Source of the DNA: Bacteroidia bacterium
GTDB lineage: Bacteria; Bacteroidota; Bacteroidia; NS11-12g; UBA955
NCBI GenBank assembly: GCA_023653095.1
Contig: JAMNXP010000005.1
Coordinates: forward strand, 1-64,000
Direction: 5' to 3'
Length of the DNA stretch: 64,000 nt
The notes under the pieces were generated by a model, which had not been told where the DNA came from, searched no databases, and saw only the letters and a list, made by a program, of their open reading frames with translations. This document shows positions 47,945-56,150 of the stretch, one piece after another. The number at the start of each line of letters is the position of its first letter. The first letter of the stretch is position 1. A program made the position numbers and the translations under genes.

Positions 47945-50149
47945 ATGAAGGTGAGAATGATGATGAGAACAAGCACAATCGCATTGGCAGTTCTCTGTAT
48001 GGTAAATGTTAACGCCCAAATAACCCAAAGTAAAAAAGATACTGCCAACGGCTCTGATATAGCTCCCGTTGAGATTGAATCTGTGACCATTCTGGCTCCA
48101 AGAAAAGATTTAGGACAAATTGTACATCTTAGCGGATCGGAAATTTTGATTACACAAAAAGAATTAAAAAGATTTGATCAAGTTGATGCCAATCAATTGC
48201 TCCAATCTCAGCCCGGCGTTTATACTCAACAAGAAGATGGTTGGGGACTTAGAATGAATGTGGGTTTGAGAGGGTCGGGTGTTTTGAGAAGCAGTAGAAT
48301 TACTCTTTTAGAAGATGGTATTCCTGTTGCGCCTGCGGCCTACGCATCGCCTGCGGCGTATTTTACCACCCCCACTTGGAAATACAGCAGTATCGAAATC
48401 CTAAAAGGGTCCGCGCAATTAATTACTGGCCCTCAGACAACCGGAGGCGCTATTAATTTCCTTACGCCTACTTTAGATGAGAAAACAGATTTGGCTGTAT
48501 CAACGTCCCTCGGAAACTTCGGACAAATCAGGAATTCAATTCAAGGAGAGCTGGTTTTGGCGCCTAGAACTAGTGTCGGATTTGGATTTATTAGCAGTCG
48601 TGCTCAAGGATTTAAAGAGTATAAAGGCAAAAATGCATCTGGATATATTCTCAACGATGGCTATATAAAAGTGGGTCAGCACTTAGATAAGAGAGACCTT
48701 CATCATTTGGAGTTTATGGCCAGCGGAACTCAAGAATTATCAAATCAAACCTATTTAGGTATGACCGAGTTTGATGCGGTGAATAACCCTAGAGTTATGT
48801 ATACTGCAGCCGCTAGAGATACCATGTATTTACAACGTTTGATGACCCGTTTGTCATATACAGCAAATTTGAAAAAAGGTTGGATTCGTGCCGATGTTTA
48901 TAGACAATATATTGACCGAAATTGGCATAAATTGGACAAAATCAATGGCGGAAATGGTTACAAAAGCATCGCATCGGTGTTGATGAATCCAACGGCTTTT
49001 GCTCAAGAAATGGCAGCAATGACGGGTGCTGATTCGGGAATGGCACAAATTAAGGCCAATAAAAGAATTTATGTCAGCAGAGGAATTCAAATCAAAGGAC
49101 TTTGGACGCATTCTGTTGCAGCATTTAAGATGACGCATGAAGCGGGATCAAGAATTCATTCAGATTATGAAGATCGTTTTCAACAAAACGACGAATACCA
49201 GATCGCAAACGGCGAAATTAACCCAGTGAAATGGGGTGCTCCAGGAACTGATGCCAACAGAGTTGATTACGCTCAGGGGTTGAGCGGATATTACAGATTG
49301 ACTGCTTCCTATCAACTTTGGACCATTCAAGCCGGTGTTAGAGGTGAATCGGTGAAAGCATGGAGAGAAGATTTTGGAAAATCAAATCCTGAAAGAGATA
49401 ATACGAATGTAAAAACCAGAGAAAATGCAGTAGATGCCTTGATGCCAGGGTTTAGTATCAATCGTAGAATGAGCAGAAATTGGTTGGCATTTGGTGGGGT
49501 GCATCGCGGATTTACCCCTCCAGGTTCTACCCCGGGGGTGCTTCCAGAGAAAAGCACCAACTACGAATTGGGTGTAAAACATCACACCTTGCCAATTCAA
49601 ATCACCTATTTTAGAAGCGAATACGATCAACTGATGGGTTCTGATATGGCAGCATCAGGAGGTACAGGTTCTGGAGATCAATTTAACGGTGGACGTGCAC
49701 TGGTAGATGGGGTGGAAGCTCGCTATGGATTGAAATACAAAAAGTTTACGTTTGAAGCAACAGCCACTTATACCAAAGCCAGGTTTACAGATTCGTTTCA
49801 AAGTGCCTTCGAAGAATGGGGAAATGTGCAAGTAAACGCGCCTTTGCCCTACATGCCAACCGCTCAAGGAACCATGATGTTTGGCTACACTTGGAAGTCG
49901 CTCGATTTCTTCTGGCAGTCTGTATATGGCAGCTCTCGCCGAAGCAGTTCTAGTTTGATGGCAGATGATTTGCCAGCCAGTTGGGTTCATAATTTGAGCG
50001 TAAATTATGAGGCTACAAAGCGTTGGTCTTTCAGGGTGTCAGCCCAGAATTTGACCAACGAGCAGCACATTGTGGCGGCACGTCCCGCAGGTTACAGAAC
50101 CTACGCCCCTAGAATGATTCTTGGAACGGTCACTTTCAGTATTCAATAA
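47945..50149 (+). CDS. TonB-dependent receptor, FecA-like
   Basis: A 734-residue outer-membrane receptor. After a signal peptide (TSTIALAVLCMVNVNAQ) comes a plug domain with NQLLQSQPGVYTQQ, the GLRGSG and ITLLEDGIPVAPAAY motifs and EILKGSAQLITGPQTTGGAINF, all as in ferric-dicitrate receptors. A 22-strand barrel ending in an aromatic-containing final strand follows. ATG 47945 is used; the open frame upstream to 47708 runs through the terminator and heptamer array and is not real. A candidate metal-responsive operator is immediately upstream. Confidence 0.9.
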   Translation: MKVRMMMRTSTIALAVLCMVNVNAQITQSKKDTANGSDIAPVEIESVTILAPRKDLGQIVHLSGSEILITQKELKRFDQVDANQLLQSQPGVYTQQEDGWGLRMNVGLRGSGVLRSSRITLLEDGIPVAPAAYASPAAYFTTPTWKYSSIEILKGSAQLITGPQTTGGAINFLTPTLDEKTDLAVSTSLGNFGQIRNSIQGELVLAPRTSVGFGFISSRAQGFKEYKGKNASGYILNDGYIKVGQHLDKRDLHHLEFMASGTQELSNQTYLGMTEFDAVNNPRVMYTAAARDTMYLQRLMTRLSYTANLKKGWIRADVYRQYIDRNWHKLDKINGGNGYKSIASVLMNPTAFAQEMAAMTGADSGMAQIKANKRIYVSRGIQIKGLWTHSVAAFKMTHEAGSRIHSDYEDRFQQNDEYQIANGEINPVKWGAPGTDANRVDYAQGLSGYYRLTASYQLWTIQAGVRGESVKAWREDFGKSNPERDNTNVKTRENAVDALMPGFSINRRMSRNWLAFGGVHRGFTPPGSTPGVLPEKSTNYELGVKHHTLPIQITYFRSEYDQLMGSDMAASGGTGSGDQFNGGRALVDGVEARYGLKYKKFTFEATATYTKARFTDSFQSAFEEWGNVQVNAPLPYMPTAQGTMMFGYTWKSLDFFWQSVYGSSRRSSSSLMADDLPASWVHNLSVNYEATKRWSFRVSAQNLTNEQHIVAARPAGYRTYAPRMILGTVTFSIQ

Positions 50150-50155
50150 TTGCCG

Positions 50156-50163
50156 TAAATTCG
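50156..50163 (+). promoter_or_regulatory. -7-like box TAAATTCG
   Basis: TAnnTTCG variant, 4 nt before ATG 50168, identical to the box before hisS. Confidence 0.4.
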
Positions 50164-50167
50164 TGAC

Positions 50168-50794
50168 ATGCAGTTTCAACGACTGACTTTTGTCGCAGCA
50201 GCCCTTTTTTTCGGGGGATGTTTTTTCGGGGGATGTACTTCTGATTCAACCAAGGGGTCTAATTCTGATTCAGGATCAGCAACGGCTGTGACTTTATCGA
50301 AGGATTCCCTCACAGTGGAAGGCGATTTAACCGCCAGTGAGTTGGATAGTTTTCGAATTAGGAGGGCATTTCAAACCAGTGCAAAGAATTTTAACGATGC
50401 ATTTAGACGGGGCAATTTTGATGAATTCTTGAATTATTTGCATCCATCCATAGTGGCTGCCAATGGCGGAAGAACGGCCTTTAAGGGCAGACTTCAGGAA
50501 TTATACAATGCCAATGATACGGCTATGTACAGGCAGACACTCATAGGTCCCGTTTCGCAAATGATTGGAGTCAGAGATCCAAAAGGAAACCTGACGGGCT
50601 GGTACTGTACCATGCCGGTAAGGCGTTGGTTAAAAGGAGCTCCTGATCAAGAGTTTCAACTCCAATGGTTGGGTGGACAAACCGTAAATGGGGGTAAAAA
50701 TTGCTATTTTATTGATATTACTCAGATAGAGAAAGAGAAAATCTATCAAATCATGCCCGATTTTCGGTTCTTATTGGAAAATCAAACGCCTTAA
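50168..50794 (+). CDS. Predicted lipoprotein with duplicated lipobox
   Basis: A 208-residue protein whose signal ends in FFGGC-FFGGC (Cys18 and Cys23), followed by a Ser/Asp/Gly-rich spacer. A folded domain of about 140 residues resembles an NTF2-like cone (NFNDAFRRGNFDEFLNYLHP, later RRWLKGAPDQEFQLQW), but this is a guess. The lipobox doubling comes from a perfect 15-bp tandem repeat. The gene follows the TonB receptor by 18 bp. Confidence 0.7.
   Translation: MQFQRLTFVAAALFFGGCFFGGCTSDSTKGSNSDSGSATAVTLSKDSLTVEGDLTASELDSFRIRRAFQTSAKNFNDAFRRGNFDEFLNYLHPSIVAANGGRTAFKGRLQELYNANDTAMYRQTLIGPVSQMIGVRDPKGNLTGWYCTMPVRRWLKGAPDQEFQLQWLGGQTVNGGKNCYFIDITQIEKEKIYQIMPDFRFLLENQTP
50206..50235 (+). repeat. 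15-bp perfect tandem duplication in the signal-peptide region
   Basis: TTTTTTCGGGGGATG occurs twice in a row (50206-50220 and 50221-50235) and encodes FFGGC twice, keeping the reading frame. Confidence 0.95.
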
Positions 50795-50823
50795 TTTTTT
50801 TAACAAAAAGTACTTTCCTTGCT

Positions 50824-50831
50824 TAAATTTG
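50824..50831 (+). promoter_or_regulatory. -7 box TAAATTTG before tal
   Basis: Exact TAnnTTTG, 4 nt before the transaldolase ATG. Confidence 0.6.
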
Positions 50832-50835
50832 TTGA

Positions 50836-51492
50836 ATGAAATTTTTCATCGACACTGCAAATCTTGAACAAATCCGCGAAGCCAATGATTTGGGTATTCT
50901 TGACGGAGTTACAACCAACCCATCTCTCATGGCTAAAGAGGGAATCACAGGCGAAGAAGCCGTGATGAAACACTACAAAGACATCTGTGAGATCGTAGAT
51001 GGCGATGTAAGTGCCGAGGTTATTTCAACAAATTTTGAAGGAATGGTTGCCGAAGGCGAAAAATTGGCCGCTATCCATGAAAATATTGTGGTTAAGGTAC
51101 CTATGATTAAAGATGGAATCAAAGCCATCCGCTATTTTTCTGATCGTGGTATCCGTACCAATTGTACCTTGGTTTTCTCAGCTGGACAAGCCATTTTAGC
51201 AGCAAAAGCAGGTGCTACATATCTATCACCTTTCATCGGAAGAATTGACGATATGAACTGGGATGGAATGGAACTCATCAAGCAAATTGCTGAAATTTAT
51301 GCAGTGCAAGGATATGAAACCCAAATTTTAGCGGCTAGCATCAGAAACCCCTTACATATTGTCAAGAGTGCTCAATTCGGTGCAGATGTGGTTACTTGTC
51401 CGTTAAGTGCCATCCTAGGAATGTTGAAGCACCCCTTAACTGACATCGGATTGGCTCAATTCTTAGCAGATCACGCGAAAGCGAATGGATAG
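50836..51492 (+). CDS. tal: Transaldolase, short TalC type
   Basis: A 218-residue TIM-barrel enzyme. FFIDTANLEQIREA is at the N-terminus, GVTTNPSLMAKEG follows, and the Schiff-base lysine is Lys87 in NIVVKVPMI. It belongs to the small transaldolase/fructose-6-phosphate aldolase group; sequence alone cannot separate the two, but transaldolase is the usual role in Bacteroidota. Heptamer array E7 starts directly after its stop. Confidence 0.92.
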   Translation: MKFFIDTANLEQIREANDLGILDGVTTNPSLMAKEGITGEEAVMKHYKDICEIVDGDVSAEVISTNFEGMVAEGEKLAAIHENIVVKVPMIKDGIKAIRYFSDRGIRTNCTLVFSAGQAILAAKAGATYLSPFIGRIDDMNWDGMELIKQIAEIYAVQGYETQILAASIRNPLHIVKSAQFGADVVTCPLSAILGMLKHPLTDIGLAQFLADHAKANG

Positions 51493-51674
51493 TCGGTAAT
51501 CAGAGATCGGTGATCGGTAATCGGTGATCGGTGATCGGTGATCGGTAATCGGTGATCGGTAATCGGTGATCGGTGATCGGTGATCGGTGATCGTTGATCG
51601 GTGATCGGTGATCAGCCGACAGCCGTCAGCCGACAGCTGATAACTGTCAGCAGATAACTGATAACTGATCACCG
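51493..51674. repeat. Heptamer array E7, with strand flip in phase
   Basis: Twenty-six 7-bp units in one register. The first 17 are mostly TCGGTGA or TCGGTAA, the reverse complement of the motif in E3. From 51612 the units are TCAGCCG, ACAGCCG, ACAGCTG, ATAACTG and finally ATCACCG, the forward orientation. The change of strand does not break the 7-bp spacing. It begins right after the tal stop codon. Confidence 0.92.
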
Positions 51675-51721
51675 ATATCAAAACCTTTTCGATTCAGGCT
51701 TGTTACTTATTTAAAATTACC

Positions 51722-52135
51722 TTGGGAAGACGAGTAGCTGTATATCGAACCGCGCATTTCAACGCCGCACACCGCTTGAATGTCCCCCAGTGGACAGAAG
51801 AGCAAAACAAGAAGTTCTTCGGGCTTTGCAATAATTCTAATTATCATGGGCATAATTATGATTTGCAAGTGAGAGTGGAAGGAGAGGTAGATGAAGTGAC
51901 GGGTTATTTGATTGACATGAAGGTACTTAAAGATTTCATTGACGAGGAAGTGATTGAAGCTTTTGATCACAAGAATCTAAATCTTGATGTACCCGAGTTT
52001 AAGGAGTTAAATCCTACGGCAGAAAACATCGTCTGGGTGATTTGGAAAAAATTAAGAAACCGTTTGGGAGAGGAATTTAATCTCAGTGTGAGATTGTATG
52101 AAACACCCAGAAATTTTGTAGAATTCAATGGATAA
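51722..52135 (+). CDS. queD: 6-carboxy-5,6,7,8-tetrahydropterin synthase
   Basis: Converts 7,8-dihydroneopterin triphosphate to carboxytetrahydropterin for queuosine. Zinc histidines His17, His42 and His44 and the catalytic Cys36 are in AHFNAAHRL and GLCNNSNYHGHNY. 137 residues. The start is taken as TTG 51722 because no ATG fits. A near-match TACCTTGG overlaps it, so the exact start is uncertain. It overlaps folE, whose product supplies its substrate. Confidence 0.92.
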   Translation: MGRRVAVYRTAHFNAAHRLNVPQWTEEQNKKFFGLCNNSNYHGHNYDLQVRVEGEVDEVTGYLIDMKVLKDFIDEEVIEAFDHKNLNLDVPEFKELNPTAENIVWVIWKKLRNRLGEEFNLSVRLYETPRNFVEFNG

Positions 52136-52811
52136 AGACAATATGAACAAGATCCTTTCTCAATGGGATGAAATGGGTGACTCACACGTGGGTAGTTCTA
52201 AAGAAACTCCCATGAGAGTAGGTGCTTTCGAAATGGATGATCAATTAAAAATTGAGTTAATTGCCAAGCATTTCAAAGAAATCATGCATGTATTGGGGTT
52301 AGATCTTACTGACGATAGTCTGAAAGGTACTCCTATGAGAGTGGCGAAAATGTACATCAACGAGCATTTTAAAGGGTTGGATCCAAAGAATAAACCGCAA
52401 CCTACGTTGTTTGAGAATTCTTATGACTACACCGAGATGTTGGTTGAGAAGGACATTACCTTTTACAGTACTTGTGAACATCACTTTGTGCCCATCTTCG
52501 GGAGAGCACATTTGGCATATTTCTCAAACGGAAATGTGATTGGCCTTTCCAAACTCAATAGAATTGTAGATTACTATTCAAAACGTCCGCAAGTTCAAGA
52601 GCGTTTGACCATTCAAATTGCAGAAGAATTGAAAGAAGTTTTACAGACGCAAGACGTAGCCGTAATCATGGATGCTAAACACATGTGTGTAGCTAGCAGG
52701 GGTATCAAAGATACTTCATCTTCAACGGTGACTTCAAGTTTTCACGGAAGGTTCAATGACCCTGAAGTCAGATCTGAATTGTTGAAATACATTACTTCTA
52801 CACCTCAATAA
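52128..52811 (+). CDS. folE: GTP cyclohydrolase I
   Basis: Makes 7,8-dihydroneopterin triphosphate from GTP. FYSTCEHHFVPIFGRAHLAY gives a Cys-His zinc site, completed by the cysteine in KHMCVASRG. It ends with the STVTSSFHGRF region. 227 residues, with an N-terminal extension typical of type IA enzymes. The 8-bp overlap with queD indicates coupling within queuosine or folate synthesis. Confidence 0.96.
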   Translation: MDKDNMNKILSQWDEMGDSHVGSSKETPMRVGAFEMDDQLKIELIAKHFKEIMHVLGLDLTDDSLKGTPMRVAKMYINEHFKGLDPKNKPQPTLFENSYDYTEMLVEKDITFYSTCEHHFVPIFGRAHLAYFSNGNVIGLSKLNRIVDYYSKRPQVQERLTIQIAEELKEVLQTQDVAVIMDAKHMCVASRGIKDTSSSTVTSSFHGRFNDPEVRSELLKYITSTPQ

Positions 52812-52864
52812 ACAGTTTTTTTTATTTTGATTTTAAAAATCAAGGTAAATTATCAGAAAATGTT

Positions 52865-52872
52865 TATTTTTG
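52865..52872 (+). promoter_or_regulatory. -7 box TATTTTTG before tRNA-His
   Basis: Exact TAnnTTTG, 51 nt before the tRNA. Confidence 0.55.
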
Positions 52873-52923
52873 CACCTCTATAAAGAATGCCAATTCGTTG
52901 GTGTTCTACTAAAGCGAAATACG

Positions 52924-52997
52924 GCGGTCGTAGCTCATCTGGTTAGAGCGCCAGTTTGTGGATCTGGAGGTAGCCGGTTCGATCCCGGTCGGTCGCC
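52924..52997 (+). tRNA. tRNA-His (anticodon GTG)
   Basis: Acceptor arm GCGGTCG pairs with CGGTCGC (two G-T pairs), D stem GCTC/GAGC, anticodon loop TTGTGGA and T loop TTCGATC. The G at 52923 opposite C73 (52997) gives the extra G-1:C73 pair that identifies tRNA-His, here encoded in the genome. CCA is not encoded. The anticodon stem has one T-T mismatch next to the loop. Confidence 0.95.
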
Positions 52998-53000
52998 CTT

Positions 53001-53031
53001 AAAAAAGAGGACTTTATGGTCCTCTTTTTTT
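53001..53031 (+). terminator. Terminator after tRNA-His
   Basis: A 12-bp stem (AAAAAAGAGGAC with its complement), 6-nt loop and T run, 3 nt after the tRNA. Confidence 0.9.
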
Positions 53032-53046
53032 GTGGAAAATTAACTT

Positions 53047-53054
53047 TATCTTTG
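53047..53054 (+). promoter_or_regulatory. -7 box TATCTTTG before the GT4 gene
   Basis: Exact consensus, 4 nt before ATG 53059; probably drives the three-gene glycan operon. Confidence 0.6.
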
Positions 53055-53058
53055 TATA

Positions 53059-54240
53059 ATGCTGCTTTGGGTCGCTGGCTGGTTCCCTAATTCTGAGAAT
53101 CCGTACAACGGCATTTTTATACATAGACACGCTCAAGCAGTTTCCCATCAAATCAAAGATTTTACCTTACTGACTTTTGCTACCTATTTTGTGGGTGAAA
53201 CAAAGCCTGTGAAATCTGATTGGTCTTCCAATTATCATTGTTTGTTGGTTTCCGTGCCGCAGTTTAAAGGAAGGATTTTTAAAGTCTTAAATTTTCTCAT
53301 TTATTATTTCGCAGCATTTGGAAAATTGTTGCAGTTGTTGATAAAATTGCAACCCGACAAAGTGCACATTCACGCTGCAGATAAAATTGGAATTGTAGCA
53401 GCGTTTTGGAAACCTTTTTTCAACTATAAGTTGTGGCTAACAGAGCATTGGGCAATCTTCAATGATTGGGTGCCAGATCGTTTCGAAAAACGCAACCTGT
53501 GGTTTCAAAGGTCTTATAAATATTTGTGGAGCAAAACCGATGCCTGTGCAAGTATTAACTTGAATCTTCACCATTCTATGGAGCAGACACTGGGCAAAAG
53601 CAAGAAATGCTTTTTATTTCCCAATGCATTAGATCCTGTTTTTGAAACATTTAAAGTTGCCCCAGTAAAGCAGCAATCTTTCCAAGCGCTGAACTTCTTG
53701 CATGTATCTAATTTTGAACCCAGAAAGAATACTCATCTGATCATCGAAGCTTTCATTGAGTTAAAAAAACAGATTCCCAATGTTCAGTTGACGTTGGTTG
53801 GAGCTCCTGAGGAAAATAGAAAAAAGACGATCAAAGAACAGTCCAACTTAACAGACCTAGATATTCATATTTTAGGTGCGGTTACTGCTTCAGAATTGGC
53901 TGAATTCTATCTAAAAGCAAGTGTTCTTCTGATAGCCAGTGATTCGGAAAATGCCCCTTGTGTGATATCCGAAGCCCTTGCATTTGGGGTCCCCGTCATA
54001 GCATCGAATGTGGGAGGTATTTCGGAAATGCTTCATGCAGAAAACGGGATATTGATGCAAGATTGGAATCCCCAAGAGAATAATTCTGCAAAAACACTTA
54101 AAATAACCACCGCAATGTTGGATTTTTGCAAAAAATGCGAAAACTTTGATCGATTGCTGATACAACAAAATGCAAGACTTCATTATTCAAGTGAAAGCAT
54201 TGCACGGCAATTGATTCATCATTACTCATGTGCGGAATAG
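53059..54240 (+). CDS. Family 4 glycosyltransferase
   Basis: A GT-B fold enzyme of 393 residues. The C-terminal domain shows NFEPRKNTHLIIEAF and the donor-binding EALAFGVPVIASNVGGISEML with its two acidic residues. The N-terminal half has the acceptor-side NGIFIHRHAQA opening. The sugar is unknown. It overlaps asnB by 13 bp and is the first gene of a small locus with asnB and a flippase, which suggests surface glycan synthesis. Confidence 0.9.
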   Translation: MLLWVAGWFPNSENPYNGIFIHRHAQAVSHQIKDFTLLTFATYFVGETKPVKSDWSSNYHCLLVSVPQFKGRIFKVLNFLIYYFAAFGKLLQLLIKLQPDKVHIHAADKIGIVAAFWKPFFNYKLWLTEHWAIFNDWVPDRFEKRNLWFQRSYKYLWSKTDACASINLNLHHSMEQTLGKSKKCFLFPNALDPVFETFKVAPVKQQSFQALNFLHVSNFEPRKNTHLIIEAFIELKKQIPNVQLTLVGAPEENRKKTIKEQSNLTDLDIHILGAVTASELAEFYLKASVLLIASDSENAPCVISEALAFGVPVIASNVGGISEMLHAENGILMQDWNPQENNSAKTLKITTAMLDFCKKCENFDRLLIQQNARLHYSSESIARQLIHHYSCAE

Positions 54241-56150
54241 CGGGAATATCAACATCGGTCGTTAAAGACCCAACCTATTGGAAACGATGGGCTACCCGTT
54301 TTTCCGATGAGTTAAAGCACCGTGGAAAGGATGATGCTGGTCTACTTCTCATGCTCCGGAATTCAGACCCAAAACCCGTGTTTTGGGGTAGGGAAGTGTA
54401 TTCAGATATGCTGCAATACATCCCTGAGAAATCAGCAACAGAGTTATTGACCGAACAAGTTAATGGTTTTATACTGCATCAGAGACTTTCAATAATTGCT
54501 CCTGGAGATAGAGGACATCAGCCCATGTGCGATGCCACGGGCAGATATTGGATTACCTTCAACGGCGAAATTTTCAATTATATAGAGCTCAGGAAACAAT
54601 ATAAAATCAACACCATTACAGATACAGATACGGAAGTGTTGTTAGAGCTTTGGGCAAAAATGGAAGATAAATGCCTGCAGCTTTTAGATGGTTTTTTTGC
54701 TTTTTGCATTTATGATTCCTTAGAAAATACCTACACGCTAGTGCGAGATAAAACCGGCGTAAAGCCGCTGTTTTATTTGAACAATAAAGAAACATTTGCA
54801 TTCTCCAGCGAAGAACAAACGCTCCGAGAAATTAACGAATCCAAAGAAATAAATCCTACCGCAATATATCTGCATCTTAAGTATTCAATGACCGATGCAG
54901 TAGATTGGTATCCTGACGTGAAAACCCTGAAACCCGGTTGTTGGATTAGATGGATACCCAACTTGAGGAGTATCATTGATAGGCAATGGTATTACCCGTC
55001 TACCTACCAAAGATTGAACGAGGTGCGTGATTTGCGCGAACTGTTGTTTGAAAGCATGCGCAAACGTTTGAGGAGTGATGTGCCTATGGGTTTTGCCGTT
55101 AGCGGCGGAATAGATAGCAGCATTATTCTGGGAATTGGCAGATGGCAGCTGGGAATGGATGCTCCTTTACATCTTTTTTCGGTGGGGTCAAATGGCATGC
55201 AGGGCGATGAAACCGAGTGGCAGAAAAAAGTCCAAAAGAAACACGGCGGACAAATGCATCAGATACGAGTGGAAGACCTTGGTACGCCTGACTTTGAACA
55301 ATTGGTGCAATTGACCAAACGCCCGCCTGTGGCGTGGAACAACATAGGGCATTTTGCACTTTGCAGAAAAGTAAGGGAAGTTGGGGTAACCGTTTTGTTT
55401 AATGGTCAAGGTGCTGATGAGATTTTTGGGGGATATCCAGATTATTTTATTCAATCCATCATTGATGGAGACCAAGAGTTAAAAGATTTTAAAGATCATT
55501 GGCCCATTGGATATTCGCAAGCGTCTAAAATTGCTTTGAAAAGAAAGTGGCGCGGGAAAATGTCCCTAAAATTCAAGCACAAAGTAGATCAATATCTCTG
55601 GGGAAATTGGTTCAGTAAAGATCAGATTTTTAGCAATGATTTAGAATTACACCCCGTGGTGGAAGACGTTAAAGAGCGAATGTTGGGTGATTACTATGGC
55701 ACATTAAAAGATTCCAAATTTTACGGTAGATTGTATCAAATGCTGGCTTGGGAAGATAGAAATGGAATGGCTTTTCAACTTGAAAGTCGTAACCCATTTG
55801 CAGACGATTTATTGTTGCCAAAATATTTCTTAGGGAAGTATTCACTCAATGCGCTCTCCGAAGGTGGAATGCCTAAGGGAATGCTTCGAAATACATTCAA
55901 AGATTTATTGCCCAATGATTTGTTTGCCCGTTTAGACAAAAAAGGATTTTCCATGCCTGAGGCTCAACTCACGCAAAAGTTTGGTTCAGATTGGAAAGAT
56001 TGGTTTTTGTCATCCAAACTAGATGCCTATATAAATAGGGGTAATCGAGAGAAAATGGCAGCCAAATTCTCCCAATTGTCATCCAAAGAACTTTCGTTGT
56101 ATTTTAAAATATCGTCTCTAGGATTGTTCCTAGAAAATCAAAGTTCATGA
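54228..56150 (+). CDS. asnB: Asparagine synthase (glutamine-hydrolysing) family protein
   Basis: Nucleophile Cys2 in MCGIAG, a class II amidotransferase domain (to about 220) with FNGEIFNY, and a synthetase domain with PP-loop AVSGGIDSS. 640 residues. The usual RHRGPD segment reads KHRGKDD. Its place between a glycosyltransferase and a flippase fits the AsnB homologues of polysaccharide loci that amidate sugars. Ordinary asparagine synthesis is equally possible. It overlaps the flippase gene by 4 bp. Confidence 0.88.
   Translation: MCGIAGISTSVVKDPTYWKRWATRFSDELKHRGKDDAGLLLMLRNSDPKPVFWGREVYSDMLQYIPEKSATELLTEQVNGFILHQRLSIIAPGDRGHQPMCDATGRYWITFNGEIFNYIELRKQYKINTITDTDTEVLLELWAKMEDKCLQLLDGFFAFCIYDSLENTYTLVRDKTGVKPLFYLNNKETFAFSSEEQTLREINESKEINPTAIYLHLKYSMTDAVDWYPDVKTLKPGCWIRWIPNLRSIIDRQWYYPSTYQRLNEVRDLRELLFESMRKRLRSDVPMGFAVSGGIDSSIILGIGRWQLGMDAPLHLFSVGSNGMQGDETEWQKKVQKKHGGQMHQIRVEDLGTPDFEQLVQLTKRPPVAWNNIGHFALCRKVREVGVTVLFNGQGADEIFGGYPDYFIQSIIDGDQELKDFKDHWPIGYSQASKIALKRKWRGKMSLKFKHKVDQYLWGNWFSKDQIFSNDLELHPVVEDVKERMLGDYYGTLKDSKFYGRLYQMLAWEDRNGMAFQLESRNPFADDLLLPKYFLGKYSLNALSEGGMPKGMLRNTFKDLLPNDLFARLDKKGFSMPEAQLTQKFGSDWKDWFLSSKLDAYINRGNREKMAAKFSQLSSKELSLYFKISSLGLFLENQSS

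Noticed and set aside
51463..51681. 72-codon reverse-strand frame across array E7
   Set aside because: Same cause: heptamer repeats stay open in some frames. Not a gene.
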